A stretch of DNA of 64,000 nt from contig JADJAL010000027.1 in NCBI GenBank assembly GCA_016704305.1, positions 12,125 through 76,124 on the forward strand. Reading direction: 5' to 3'. Positions 17,531 through 27,277 of the stretch are shown here, piece by piece (the first letter of the stretch is position 1; each line of letters starts with the position of its first letter). Source of the stretch: Haliea sp. Lineage in GTDB: Bacteria; Pseudomonadota; Gammaproteobacteria; Pseudomonadales; Halieaceae. The notes below the pieces were generated by a model. That model worked only from the letters and a program-made list of their open reading frames with translations. It was not told where the DNA came from and did no database searches. The translations under genes and the position numbers were made by a program.

Positions 17531-19196
17531 ATGTACGTCTACGACCAGTACGACCAACAGATTATTGATGAGCGGGTCGCCCAATTCCGCGACCAGACGG
17601 CGCGCTTTCTGGCGGGAAAAATTTCCGCCGCTGAGTTTCTGCCGTTGCGCCTGCAAAACGGGCTGTACGTGCAACGCCAGGCACCGATGCTGCGTATTGC
17701 CGTGCCCTACGGACTGATGAATAGTCGGCAGTTGCGCAAGTTGGCGGAAATCAGCCGCGTCTATGACAAAGGCTATGCGCACATCAGCACGCGGCAGAAC
17801 GTGCAGCTCAACTGGCCGATGCTGGCGGAAGTTCCGGATATCCTGGCGGAACTCGCAACTGTCCAGATGCACGCCATCCAGACCAGTGGCAATTGCGTGC
17901 GCAACACCACGACGGACCAGTTTGCCGGCGTGGCCTGCGATGAGTTGGAGGACCCCCGCCCCTATTGCGAGATCATTCGCCAGTGGTCCACGCTACACCC
18001 CGAGTTTGCCTTTCTGCCGCGCAAATTCAAAATTGCCGTCTGTGGTTCAACACAGGATCGCGCCGCGATACACCACCACGACATTGGATTGGAACTCCTC
18101 GGCAATGCGCAGGGAGAGATCGGGCTGAAGGTGCTGGTGGGCGGCGGCCTGGGCCGTACTCCCGCCATTGGTTCCGTGATATGCGAGTGGCTGGATAAAA
18201 AGCACATGCTGACTTATCTGGAAGCGATTCTGCGGGTGTACAACAAACATGGCCGACGCGACAACAAGTTCAAGGCGCGCATCAAGATCCTGGTCAAGGC
18301 GATGGGCGTGGACGCGTTCAGGGCGGCCGTTGAACAGGAATGGCTGGCACTCAAGGACGGCCCCACGACACTGACGGATGAGGAACTGATGCGCGCGCGC
18401 TCGTTCTTCGACTCGCCGGATTACCAGGTGATGGATGGTGACCATGCCGCTGCCGAACTCCAGGGCGCATGTTCGCGCGATGCGATTTTTGGCAATTGGG
18501 TAAAACGCAACACACAAGCACATCGCGTTCCCGGATATCGCATCGTGACCATATCCCTGAAAGCCACCGGTTATGCGCCCGGTGATGTCACGGCTGAGCA
18601 ACTTGAACTTCTGGCTGAGCTTGCGGACCAGTATTCTTTCAGCGAAATCCGCAGCACGCATCAACAGAACCTGGTGCTGGGTGATGTGCAGATGTCACAA
18701 TTGTATGACTTGTGGCAGCGCCTGCAGACGGCGGGGTTGGCCACACCCAATATTGGCTATCTCACCGATATTATCTGCTGTCCGGGTGGCGATTACTGCT
18801 CCCTGGCCAATGCCAAGTCACTGCCGGTTGCAGAAGCCATTCAAGCGCGTTTCGATGACCTGGATTACGTGTACGATCTGGGACCACTGGAACTCAATAT
18901 CAGCGGCTGTATGAATGCCTGTGGTCACCACCACATCGGGCACATCGGCATTCTGGGCGTGGATAAAAAGGGCCAGGAGTACTACCAGGTCTGCCTCGGT
19001 GGCAGCCAGGCGAAGGATGCTTCCATTGGCAGCATTCTCGGGCCCTCCTTCAAGCAGGAAGACATGCCGGATGTTATCGATAATCTCCTGTCCACTTACG
19101 TGACGTTGCGTGAAGAGGAAGAGACGTTCCTTGATACTTATCGACGTGTGGGCATCGAGGCCCTTCAAGGAGCGCGTGTATGCCCCGGCTCATTAA
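17531..19196 (+). CDS. nitrite/sulfite reductase, siroheme and 4Fe-4S (frameshift at the 3' end)
   Basis: Six-electron reductase of the CysI/NirA superfamily; here probably assimilatory sulfite reduction. The siroheme-4Fe-4S ligands are Cys417-x5-Cys423 (CCPGGDYC) and Cys460-x3-Cys464 (CMNACGHHH). STRQNVQLNW and SGNCVRNTT are the substrate-pocket segments. Read literally, the frame runs on to 19258 with an unlike tail. Removing one base at 19159-19163 (GAGGCCC) gives the normal ending VGIEPFKERVYAPAH and a stop at 19194-19196, 554 residues. The corrected end overlaps the start of the DUF934 gene. RBS AGGA, ATG start. No flavoprotein CysJ partner is seen nearby. Confidence 0.88.
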
Positions 19197-19659
19197 GGAT
19201 GGGAGTATCATCGACGACCGCTGGATACCCTTGGATCCAGACAACGCAGCGCCGATGACTGGCCAGATCTGCAGCCTGGATCAGTGGCTGCAGCTGGCCG
19301 ATAAAAACGGCAGCGCCGTGCAACTGGAGCCTGGTCAGGAGCCAACAGCACTTGCGGGCTACCTGGACCAGCTCGCACTTGTCGTCATCAATTTCCCTGT
19401 GTTTACTGACGGGCGGGGATTTTCCTATGCCCGAAACTTGCGCGAACAGGGCTACCACGGTGAGTTACGCGCTGGCGGCCATTTCATCCGCGACCAGCTC
19501 ACCTACTTGCGGCGCTGTGGCTTCAATGCGTTTCAGATGGCGGATGAAGCAGATCTGGAATCTGCGCTCGCGAGTCTTGCCGATTTTACCGAGTTCTACC
19601 AGGCAGCGGAGGACCAACCGCTACCGCTGTTTCGCAGGCGACAACAACCCGCGCACTAA
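19180..19659 (+). CDS. DUF934 protein, sulfite reductase partner
   Basis: 159 residues starting MPRLIKDG. It contains the family hallmark segments FPVFTDGRGFSYARNLRE and GGHFIRDQLTYLRRCGFNAFQ. DUF934 genes follow the CysI-type reductase in many proteobacteria and are thought to help assimilatory sulfite reduction; the biochemical role is not established. Its ATG lies inside the corrected end of the reductase gene, so translation is probably coupled. Confidence 0.88.
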   Translation: MPRLIKDGSIIDDRWIPLDPDNAAPMTGQICSLDQWLQLADKNGSAVQLEPGQEPTALAGYLDQLALVVINFPVFTDGRGFSYARNLREQGYHGELRAGGHFIRDQLTYLRRCGFNAFQMADEADLESALASLADFTEFYQAAEDQPLPLFRRRQQPAH

Positions 19660-19718
19660 TTTCCTATCGACAGGCGGTTTGTTTACACTCTAGGCAAACC
19701 AGCCTGTTCGAGCAGTAA

Positions 19719-20894
19719 ATGGACTTCAGCAGCATTACCTTTTCGTTTTTCCTGATATTCACCGGGGCAGCGGTATTCGCCTCTGTCGCGCTGTATACGC
19801 GCCAGCCGCTCATCATTGCCTATATCGCCTTGGGTGCGTGCATCGGTCCGTATGGCTTGTCCCTAGTGGCGGAGCCCGCTCTGCTTTCCGATATCGGTCA
19901 CGTCGGGATTATCTTTCTGCTATTTTTGCTCGGCCTGGATATGCAGCCCCAGGCGCTCTGGGCAACCTTGCGTAAATCGACAGTCGTCGCGGTGTTCAGC
20001 TCCGCCATTTTTCTGGCGATGGGAACGGCGGTTGCATCGCTATTTGGGTACAGCACCCAGGATAGTTTGGTGGTTGGCGCGGCGATGATGTTTTCCTCCA
20101 CCATCATCGGTATCAAACTGTTGCCTACAACGGTATTGCATCACCGCCACATTGGCGAGCTGATGATCGGCCTGCTGTTACTGCAAGATTTGCTGGCGAT
20201 CATCGTGTTGATGATATTGCTGAGCATGGCCTCCGGCAGCAGTGACAGCATGGGCAGCGAACTTGCGGTATCGTTCCTGAGCCTGCCTGTGCTCGCTGGC
20301 GCATCACTGCTTGTTGTGCGCTATATTCTGCTGCCATTGATTACCCGTTTTGATCGATTTCACGAGTATATTTTCCTGCTGGCCATAGGCTGGTGCCTCG
20401 GCGTAGCGGAGGCGGCAATAGCGCTCGGCCTATCAGCGGAAATCGGCGCTTTTATTGCAGGGATAACGATCGCAACGAGCCCTATATCCCAATACATAGC
20501 CGTCAATCTGAAACCATTGCGTGACTTCTTCCTGATCCTGTTTTTCTTCTCGGTCGGCGCGCAGTTTGACCTCACCGTATTGCACCAGGTATTGGCGCCG
20601 ACGCTGCTCTTATCGGCACTGATCCTGGGACTGAAACCGGTGGTGTTTCGCTATTTGCTGAAGGGGGTAAGCGAGAAGCGCAGCCTGGGATGGGACATCG
20701 GCTTTCGCTTGGGACAAGGGAGTGAATTCTCGCTGTTGATCGCCTACGTCGCCGTGGGCGGAGCGCTCATTTCAGAGCAGGCGTCGCTATTGATACAGGC
20801 GACGACCATTACCACGCTGTTGGTGTCATCCTACATCGTGGTGCTCAATTACCCTACGCCGATAGCGATCTCGGATCGCTTGCGCAGGGATTAG
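19719..20894 (+). CDS. CPA2-type cation:proton antiporter
   Basis: Integral inner-membrane protein of 391 residues with about 12 hydrophobic helices, of the KefB/KefC/RosB exchanger family. Family signatures include ALGACIGPYGL, HVGIIFLLFLLGLDM, MMFSSTIIGIKLLP, LLLLQDLLAI and GLSAEIGAFIAGI. The C-terminal TrkA-N (RCK) regulatory domain found in Kef proteins is absent; the protein stops right after the membrane domain. Substrate (K+ or Na+ against H+) cannot be told from sequence. A strong terminator follows 20 nt after the stop. Confidence 0.88.
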   Translation: MDFSSITFSFFLIFTGAAVFASVALYTRQPLIIAYIALGACIGPYGLSLVAEPALLSDIGHVGIIFLLFLLGLDMQPQALWATLRKSTVVAVFSSAIFLAMGTAVASLFGYSTQDSLVVGAAMMFSSTIIGIKLLPTTVLHHRHIGELMIGLLLLQDLLAIIVLMILLSMASGSSDSMGSELAVSFLSLPVLAGASLLVVRYILLPLITRFDRFHEYIFLLAIGWCLGVAEAAIALGLSAEIGAFIAGITIATSPISQYIAVNLKPLRDFFLILFFFSVGAQFDLTVLHQVLAPTLLLSALILGLKPVVFRYLLKGVSEKRSLGWDIGFRLGQGSEFSLLIAYVAVGGALISEQASLLIQATTITTLLVSSYIVVLNYPTPIAISDRLRRD

Positions 20895-20912
20895 ACGGGA
20901 CTTTTAGCAAGC

Positions 20913-20945
20913 AAAAAAAACCGGCCACGCAGGCCGGTTTTTTTT
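20913..20945. terminator. bidirectional rho-independent terminator
   Basis: AAACCGGCC and GGCCGGTTT form a 9-bp stem around a short loop, with an A-run before and a T-run after. It lies between the convergent antiporter and etfA genes and can serve both strands. Confidence 0.92.
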
Positions 20946-20956
20946 AGGTCGTTTTA

Positions 20957-21886
20957 CTACAGCTTCGCCTCAAGCTCAGGCAGGGCTGCAAACAGGTCTG
21001 CCACCAGACCGTAGTCCGCGACCTGGAAGATAGGTGCGTCCTCATCCTTATTGATGGCGACAATTACCTTGGAGTCCTTCATGCCGGCAAGGTGTTGAAT
21101 CGCACCGGAGATACCCACGGCAATATAGAGATCGGGAGCGACGATCTTGCCGGTTTGACCTACCTGCATATCGTTGGGTACGAAACCCGCGTCAACAGCC
21201 GCACGCGAGGCGCCGATCGCCGCGCCGAGTTTGTCAGCGATGCCGTCCAGCAGCTTGAAGTTCTCACCGTTCTGCATGCCGCGACCGCCTGAGATAACGA
21301 CGGAGGCGGAGGTCAGTTCGGGTCGCTCGGATACCGCGACTTCCTCACTGACGAACGAGGAGATACCGGCGTCGTGCACCGCGCCAATTGCCTCGATAGA
21401 AGCCGAGCCGCCCGTCGCCGGAGCTGCGTCATAGGCCGTGGTACGCACGGTAATGACCTTCTTGGCGTCCGTACTCTTTACCGTTGCAATTACGTTGCCG
21501 GCATAAATTGGACGTTGAAACGTGTCCGCGGATTCGACTGCGGTGACGTCGGATATCTGAGCAACATCCAGCAATGCAGCGACGCGCGGCAGGAAATTCT
21601 TACAGTTGGGCGTCGCTGGCGCGAGGATATTGTCGTAATTCGCGGCAACCTCGGCAATCAACAGGCTGACGTTCCCAGCCAGTTGGTGCGCATATGCTGC
21701 GTTGTCTGCTACCAGCACCTTACCGATGCCTGGCACGGCAGCTGCAGCGGTGGCCACTGCACCACAATTGCCGCCCGCCACCAGAATATCAATAGCTCCG
21801 CCAATTGCCTGGGCGGCAGCAACCGTATTCAGCGTGGAAACCTTCAGGTTGTTGTTGTCATGTTCCGCAATAACCAGAGTACTCAT
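20957..21886 (-). CDS. etfA: electron transfer flavoprotein subunit alpha
   Basis: FAD-binding subunit of ETF, which collects electrons from acyl-CoA dehydrogenases. 309 residues. VVISGGRGMQNGENFKLLDGIADKLGAAIGASRAAVDAGF and GQTGKIVAPDLYIAVGISGAIQH are the FAD-domain signature. The start ATG overlaps the etfB stop (ATGA). Together with the divergent ETF-ubiquinone oxidoreductase gene, the whole electron path from beta-oxidation to quinone is encoded here. Confidence 0.97.
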   Translation of the reverse strand: MSTLVIAEHDNNNLKVSTLNTVAAAQAIGGAIDILVAGGNCGAVATAAAAVPGIGKVLVADNAAYAHQLAGNVSLLIAEVAANYDNILAPATPNCKNFLPRVAALLDVAQISDVTAVESADTFQRPIYAGNVIATVKSTDAKKVITVRTTAYDAAPATGGSASIEAIGAVHDAGISSFVSEEVAVSERPELTSASVVISGGRGMQNGENFKLLDGIADKLGAAIGASRAAVDAGFVPNDMQVGQTGKIVAPDLYIAVGISGAIQHLAGMKDSKVIVAINKDEDAPIFQVADYGLVADLFAALPELEAKL

Positions 21887-22635
21887 GAGATTACCTTTGC
21901 TTCGTTTTTCAGTTTATCGACCAGCTCTTGTACGTCCTTCACCTTGATGCCCGCCTTGCGCGCGGCCGGCGGTTGTACTTTTACCTGCGTCAGGTGAGAC
22001 GTCACGGCAACACCTAACTCTTCCGGTGTATACACATCCAGCTGCTTTTTCTTGGCTTTCATGATGTTCGGCAGCGAAGCATAACGCGGTTCGTTGAGAC
22101 GCAAATCTGTGGTTATGATTGCGGGCAACTTCAGGCTTACGGTTTGCAGGCCGCCGTCGATCTCGCGAGTCACATTGACCTTGTCGCCTTCCACGACCAC
22201 TTTTGAGGCAAATGTACCCTGCCCCATCTTGGCCAGCGCACCGAGCATTTGGCCAGTTTGGTTGTTGTCGCCATCGATAGACTGCTTGCCCAGGATGACC
22301 AATTGCGGCTGCTCTTTGTCGACTACGGCTTTAAGCAGTTTGGCGATTACAAGCGGCTCAACTTTCCCCTGCACATCAACCTGGATACCGCGATCCGCGC
22401 CGAGCGCCAGCGCTGTTCGAATCTGTTCCTGGCAGCTTTTATCGCCGACGGACACGGCAATTACCTCAGTGGCGATGCCCGCTTCTTTCAGGCGTACGGC
22501 CTCTTCAACGGCAATTTCACAAAAGGGATTGATAGACATCTTGACGTTATTCAGATCAACATCGCTACCATCGGCTTTAGCGCGAACCTTGACGTTGTAG
22601 TCAACGACACGCTTTACGGCAACAAGAACCTTCAT
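21883..22635 (-). CDS. etfB: electron transfer flavoprotein subunit beta
   Basis: AMP-binding subunit of ETF. 250 residues, opening MKVLVAVKRVVDYNVKVR, with VILGKQSIDGDNNQTGQMLGAL and the recognition loop LRLNEPRYASLPNIMKAKKK that inserts into partner dehydrogenases. First gene of the etfBA operon, overlapping etfA by 4 nt. Confidence 0.97.
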   Translation of the reverse strand: MKVLVAVKRVVDYNVKVRAKADGSDVDLNNVKMSINPFCEIAVEEAVRLKEAGIATEVIAVSVGDKSCQEQIRTALALGADRGIQVDVQGKVEPLVIAKLLKAVVDKEQPQLVILGKQSIDGDNNQTGQMLGALAKMGQGTFASKVVVEGDKVNVTREIDGGLQTVSLKLPAIITTDLRLNEPRYASLPNIMKAKKKQLDVYTPEELGVAVTSHLTQVKVQPPAARKAGIKVKDVQELVDKLKNEAKVIS

Positions 22636-22902
22636 GGATTCTCCATAGACATTTCAGGTGGGTTTAGAGTGGCTGCAACGACAAAATTCGAGTACACGCC
22701 TGCGCAACAGGGCCGTTATGTTGCCCACAAATGGGCGTGGGGTCAAGGGTCACTGCGGCTGAAACGCCCGGCAGTTGTGCGGATGCCAAGGAGATTCCCC
22801 GATCTTCTTTATAGTTTTTAATCGTTGAGAATTATATACTTGCAGGTCTTTCAGTGATCAAACTGAGAGCCCCGCCAGCAACCAGCACAAGAGGACAACG
22901 CA
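22636..22902. other. divergent control region between etfB and ETF-QO genes
   Basis: 267 bp separating two functionally linked, divergent transcripts. An AT-rich patch near 22808-22845 is the most likely site of the promoter towards ETF-QO. I cannot defend a specific regulator site, although a fatty-acid or branched-chain responsive repressor (PsrA- or FadR-like) would be the expected type. Confidence 0.35.
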
Positions 22903-24556
22903 GTGGAACGTGAATCGATGGAGTTTGATGTTGTGATCGTTGGCGCAGGTCCGGCTGGACTGTCCGCCGCCTGCCGCATCATGCAACTCGCGCAGGAAAA
23001 GGGCCAGGAAATCACCGTTTGTGTCGTGGAAAAAGGATCCGAGGTCGGAGCCCATATCCTGTCTGGCGCGGTGCTTGGAGCCCCGAGCCCTCAACGAACT
23101 CTTCACGAACTGGAAAGAGTTGGATGCCCCCGTCAAAACCCAGGTCAAGGGAGACACGTTTTTCTTCTACCTGAACCAGACCCGCGCGATCAAGCTCCCA
23201 AATTTCATGATACCCAAGCCCACCCATAATGAAGGCAACTACATTGTGTCGATGGGCAATGTATGCCGCTGGCTGGCGCAGCAGGCGGAAGGTCTTGGTG
23301 TCGAGATTTATCCCGGCTTTGCAGCAGCGGAGATTCTTTATCACGAAGACGGGCGCGTCAAAGGCATCGCCACCGGCGATATGGGCGTCGGCGCTGGTGG
23401 AGAGCACAAGGACAGCTACATGCCCGGCATGGAGTTGCACGCGAAGTACACGCTCTTTGCCGAGGGTTGCCGCGGCCATCTCGGGAAACAATTGATTGCG
23501 CGGTTTTCGCTCGCTGCGGGCAAGGATCCCCAGCACTACGGCATCGGCATCAAGGAAGTCTGGGAAATCCCTGCGGAAAAACACGAGGAAGGTCTTGTCA
23601 TTCACGGTCTGGGCTGGCCCCTCAGCGGGAGCAATTCCGGTGGTGGGGCCTTTATGTACCACGCGGAAAACAGCCAGCTTTATATCGGCCTGATTGCCGA
23701 TCTGAACTACAGCAATCCGCATATGAGCCCGTTCGAGGAGTTCCAGCGCTGGAAACATCATGCTGAAAGTGCCAAATATCTGGAGGGCGGCACCCGCCTC
23801 GTGTACGGCGCCCGCGCCATTACCAAAGGCGGCTTTAACTCCCTGCCAAAAATGCATTTTCCCGGCGGCTTGCTGCTCGGCTGTGATGCCGGCACATTGA
23901 ACAGCGTCAAGATCAAGGGCAACCATACCGCGATGAAAAGTGGCATGCTCGCTGCCGAAGCAGTGGTGGAGGCACTTGCGCTGGGTGAGAGTGCCCCGGC
24001 AGACCTGGCCAGCTACGCTACCAAGTTCCAAACTTCCTGGCTGCGGGAAGAGCTCCACAGTACGCGGAACTTTTCTGGCTTCATGCACAAATTCGGCATA
24101 CTCCTCGGCTCGGCCATGGTGTGGATCGACCAGAATATATTCGGGGGGAAACTGCCGTTCACGCTGCATGACAGCAAGCCGGACTATGCAGCGCTGAAAC
24201 CGGCTGCAGTGAGCAAGAAAATCAGTTACCCGAAACCTGACAACGCCATTAGCTTTGATCGCCTGTCATCCGTATTCCTGTCCAACACGAATCACGAGGA
24301 GGACCAGCCCTGCCATCTTACGCTGAAGGATGCCAGCATCCCGATCGGGAGGAACTTGCCGATGTGGGATGAGCCAGCGCAGCGCTACTGCCCCGCAGGT
24401 GTGTACGAGGTTGTCGATGACGAAGCCGGAAAGCGCTTCCAGATCAACGCCCAGAACTGCGTGCATTGCAAAACGTGTGACATTAAAGATCCCTCGCAAA
24501 ATATTGTCTGGGTGACTCCGGAGGGATTCGGTGGCCCCAACTACCCCAACATGTAG
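22903..24556 (+). CDS. electron transfer flavoprotein-ubiquinone oxidoreductase (one frameshift)
   Basis: Membrane-associated flavoprotein that passes electrons from ETF to ubiquinone. FAD motif VIVGAGPAGLSAACR sits near the N-terminus, followed by the ubiquinone/FAD domains. The C-terminal 4Fe-4S site is visible as CPAGVYEV plus QNCVHCKTCDIKDP. The frame breaks at 23077-23078: deleting one G restores LSGAVLEPRALNELF and a 550-residue protein of normal length. GTG start with AGAGGA 7 nt upstream; an ATG five codons later (22918) is an alternative. Confidence 0.93.
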
Positions 24557-24584
24557 AGTTGACTAGCGCACATGAGGTGTTTGT

Positions 24585-25136
24585 CTATACAGTTCGCAGC
24601 CTGAATACCGAATCCCCTGACTTGAGCACCGCGAAGTCGTGCTCAATGTCAGCCATGTCCACCAACCGGTACCATGCAGCCCTGGTGAACATCGCAGTCA
24701 ATCCATGGGGCAGTCTCAGTGCGGCAATCTCCCCCGACTCATCATCCAAAAATAACGGCTGCTGTTCGCTGACCTGTATACGCTTTCCGGTATTCAGCGT
24801 TGCTTCAAGGTGTTGAATACCGTCTACTTCAAACGCATCAACATCAGTCACAAGCAGTGCATGTTGTTCAACTTCAATACGCCATTTTTCGGTGGGAGTA
24901 ACGAGATAGTATTCACCGTCCCTCTCTCTGCGCAAAATGTTGGCGAACAAGCGGACCAGGGCCTCACGTGCGATTTTGCTGCCGTCGTGGTACCAGTCTC
25001 CCTGCGCATTGATATGGATCGGAATATCCCCTGATAATGGCGGGTGCCATAGATGCAGCGGCGGTGAGTCATAGTTGCGGGATGTCTCAAGTTGTGCAGC
25101 GATGGATCCCAGCGCGGGATCCGTTGTATTACCCAT
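24585..25136 (-). CDS. DUF1285 protein
   Basis: 183 residues. PPLHLWHPPLSGDIPIHINAQGDWYHDGSKI, the YYLVTPTEKWRIEVEQHALLV strand and LPHGLTAMFTRAAWYRLV mark the DUF1285 family, small beta-rich cytoplasmic proteins of unknown function common in gammaproteobacteria. The ATG at 25136 follows AAGG. It is divergent from the YiiX-like gene with only 72 bp between, so they share a compact promoter region. Confidence 0.82.
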   Translation of the reverse strand: MGNTTDPALGSIAAQLETSRNYDSPPLHLWHPPLSGDIPIHINAQGDWYHDGSKIAREALVRLFANILRRERDGEYYLVTPTEKWRIEVEQHALLVTDVDAFEVDGIQHLEATLNTGKRIQVSEQQPLFLDDESGEIAALRLPHGLTAMFTRAAWYRLVDMADIEHDFAVLKSGDSVFRLRTV

Positions 25137-25208
25137 GTGCCTTACCTCTGGTGTGAACATGCCGCATGCGATATAAAAGAATTACAACGCCTCCAAGCAT
25201 CCAATTCA

Positions 25209-26057
25209 ATGACTAACTGGATACGCGCCGCTGTCGTCAGCTGGCTGAGATACAAGAAGCCATTACCAGAGGCACCGTTCAGTGATTTTGAGCGCATACG
25301 ACATGAAATTAAAGCCTGCGACGTTTTGCTGATTGAAGGTCGATCGCGCGTCAGTGAAGTGATCAAACTGATCACCCAGAGCAACTGGTCCCACGCCGTC
25401 CTGTACATCGGTCGCCTGCACGACATTGAAAATCCGCAACTCAGGGAACGGCTCGGGAAATTCTATAACGGGAATGCTGACAAGCAATTGATCATTGAGA
25501 GCGAGTTGGGCATGGGTACCGTTGTGCGTGTACTCACATCTTATGAGCGCGAACACATCCGCATCTGCCGGCCCAGGGGCCTGGGCTATAACGATAGCCA
25601 GAAAGTTCTGGCCTATGCCATAGGACGGCTGGGTACAGCCTACAACGTGCGGCAAATATTCGACCTGGCCCGCTTTCTGTTCCCTTGGGTAATCCTGCCG
25701 CGTCGGTGGCGTTCCACGCTGTTCAGCACAAACCCGGGAGAGAACACACAAACAGTCTGTTCGACGATGATTGCCGAGTCTTTCGGCAGTATCCAGTTTC
25801 CCATCCTGCCACTGGTCAAGCGAGTCGAGGGCGACAAGGTGCAATTGTTTATACGCAATCCCAAGCTCTGCACACCGAGTCATTTCGACTACTCGCCCTA
25901 CTTCGATATCATCAAGTACCCATTCCTGGATTTCCAGCTGCACGCGGACCAACGATTACTGCCCTGGCAGGGCTCTGCCAGACTAAGTGCCGAGGAAAAG
26001 GGCATGTACATCACTGCAGATACGGAGTTAAAACCGCTGCGCGACGATACCCAGTAG
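25209..26057 (+). CDS. YiiX/YebB-like NlpC/P60-superfamily cysteine hydrolase
   Basis: 282 residues from the ATG at 25209; longer upstream starts would overlap the divergent promoter. The permuted papain-like fold is indicated by His62 in NWSHAVLYIG and Cys184 in TVCSTMIAESF, the pair arranged as in the YiiX/YebB family (His first, Cys later). No signal peptide is obvious, although an N-terminal amphipathic stretch (WIRAAVVSWLRY) might touch the membrane. Family members are candidate amide or ester hydrolases acting on cell-wall or lipid substrates. The substrate here is unknown. Confidence 0.75.
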   Translation: MTNWIRAAVVSWLRYKKPLPEAPFSDFERIRHEIKACDVLLIEGRSRVSEVIKLITQSNWSHAVLYIGRLHDIENPQLRERLGKFYNGNADKQLIIESELGMGTVVRVLTSYEREHIRICRPRGLGYNDSQKVLAYAIGRLGTAYNVRQIFDLARFLFPWVILPRRWRSTLFSTNPGENTQTVCSTMIAESFGSIQFPILPLVKRVEGDKVQLFIRNPKLCTPSHFDYSPYFDIIKYPFLDFQLHADQRLLPWQGSARLSAEEKGMYITADTELKPLRDDTQ

Positions 26058-26072
26058 CGCAATTTTGTCCAG

Positions 26073-27257
26073 CTATGCGCAGTCACCAATCAAGCGCACA
26101 TTGATAACGCCATCTATAGCGCGCATCCTGTCCAGCACCTCCTGGGCAGGTTGCGTGCTGATATCGATAAGGTTATAGGCAATTTCATCGCGACTCTTGT
26201 TAAGCATGTCGATGACGTTGATGTTTTCATCCGCCAGAATCGATAGGACATTTCCGAGTATTTTTGGCACATTGTCATTTGTTACCGACAGTCGACAACC
26301 GCGCACCCGATCCAGCTGCAGTGTAGGAAAATTCACTGAATTGCGGATATTGCCGTTCTCCAGAAAATCCCGTAACTGGTCGGCGGCCATGATTGCGCAG
26401 TTATCCTCCGCTTCATCGGTACTGGCGCCTATATGTGGCATCAAAATGACATCCGGTCGACCTATCAATTCCGGGGTTGGAAAATCAGCAATGTATTTGC
26501 GCAGCTGACCATTCTCCAATGCATGTAACAGAGCATTCTGGTCAATGATTTCCTGGCGAGCAAAATTGAGCAAACAGCAGGTCGGCTTCACCGCTCGCAG
26601 CAATTCCTCGTTGATCATGCCCCGTGTTGCATCAAGCACAGGCAAGTGCAAACTGATGTAATCACACCGCGCAAATAAAGCCGACAGTGTATCTGCCTTG
26701 CGCACCTGGCTGGACAGCCGCCATGCGGCCTCGACGGATAGCGCAGGATCGAATCCCATCACCTCCATACCCATAGTCAACGCCATTTCTGCGACAAGCG
26801 ACCCAATTGCGCCAAGCCCAACAACGCCAAGGGTCTTCCCTACCAATTCATTGCCTTTAAAGCGCTTTTTCTGCTCTTCCAAAGTTTTATTCAGTTCGCC
26901 CGCATCCTGCACGCCGCTGAGAGTACGCACATAATCGATACCCTCAATGACACCGCGAGAGCCCAGCAACAATCCGGTAGCTACGAGTTCCTTTACCGCA
27001 TTTGCATTTGCTCCAGGAGAGTTGAAAACCGGTATACCGCGCGCGGTACAAATATCCACCGGTATATTATTGACACCGGCACCGGCGCGGGCGATGGCCA
27101 AAACAGACGGGCGAATGTCCCCCTCCTGCAATTTGTAGCTGCGCAACAGGATTGCATCAGGCTGGGAGAATTCACTTGCGATCTCATAACAATCACGTGG
27201 CAATCGTTCGAGGCCCTTCAGCGAAATCTGGTTCAGGGTCAATATGCGTTTGGCCAT
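26073..27257 (-). CDS. serA: D-3-phosphoglycerate dehydrogenase with ACT domain
   Basis: Committed step of serine synthesis, oxidising 3-phosphoglycerate with NAD+. The NAD site is LGVVGLGAIGSLVA. The catalytic Arg is in LNFARQE and the His in MPHIGAST. A C-terminal ACT domain (about 320-394, LSVTNDNVPKILGNVLSILADENINVIDM) should bind serine. At 394 residues it is the compact two-domain-plus-ACT type, not the 410-residue E. coli form or the long type with an intervening domain. It is convergent with the hydrolase gene and begins 20 nt downstream of ppiD. Confidence 0.9.
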   Translation of the reverse strand: MAKRILTLNQISLKGLERLPRDCYEIASEFSQPDAILLRSYKLQEGDIRPSVLAIARAGAGVNNIPVDICTARGIPVFNSPGANANAVKELVATGLLLGSRGVIEGIDYVRTLSGVQDAGELNKTLEEQKKRFKGNELVGKTLGVVGLGAIGSLVAEMALTMGMEVMGFDPALSVEAAWRLSSQVRKADTLSALFARCDYISLHLPVLDATRGMINEELLRAVKPTCCLLNFARQEIIDQNALLHALENGQLRKYIADFPTPELIGRPDVILMPHIGASTDEAEDNCAIMAADQLRDFLENGNIRNSVNFPTLQLDRVRGCRLSVTNDNVPKILGNVLSILADENINVIDMLNKSRDEIAYNLIDISTQPAQEVLDRMRAIDGVINVRLIGDCA

Positions 27258-27277
27258 CTCTGCCTCTACTTCGGAAT

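Noticed and set aside
23012..24169. 385-codon open frame antisense to the ETF-QO gene
   Set aside because: Complement of a well-supported gene; no recognisable motifs.
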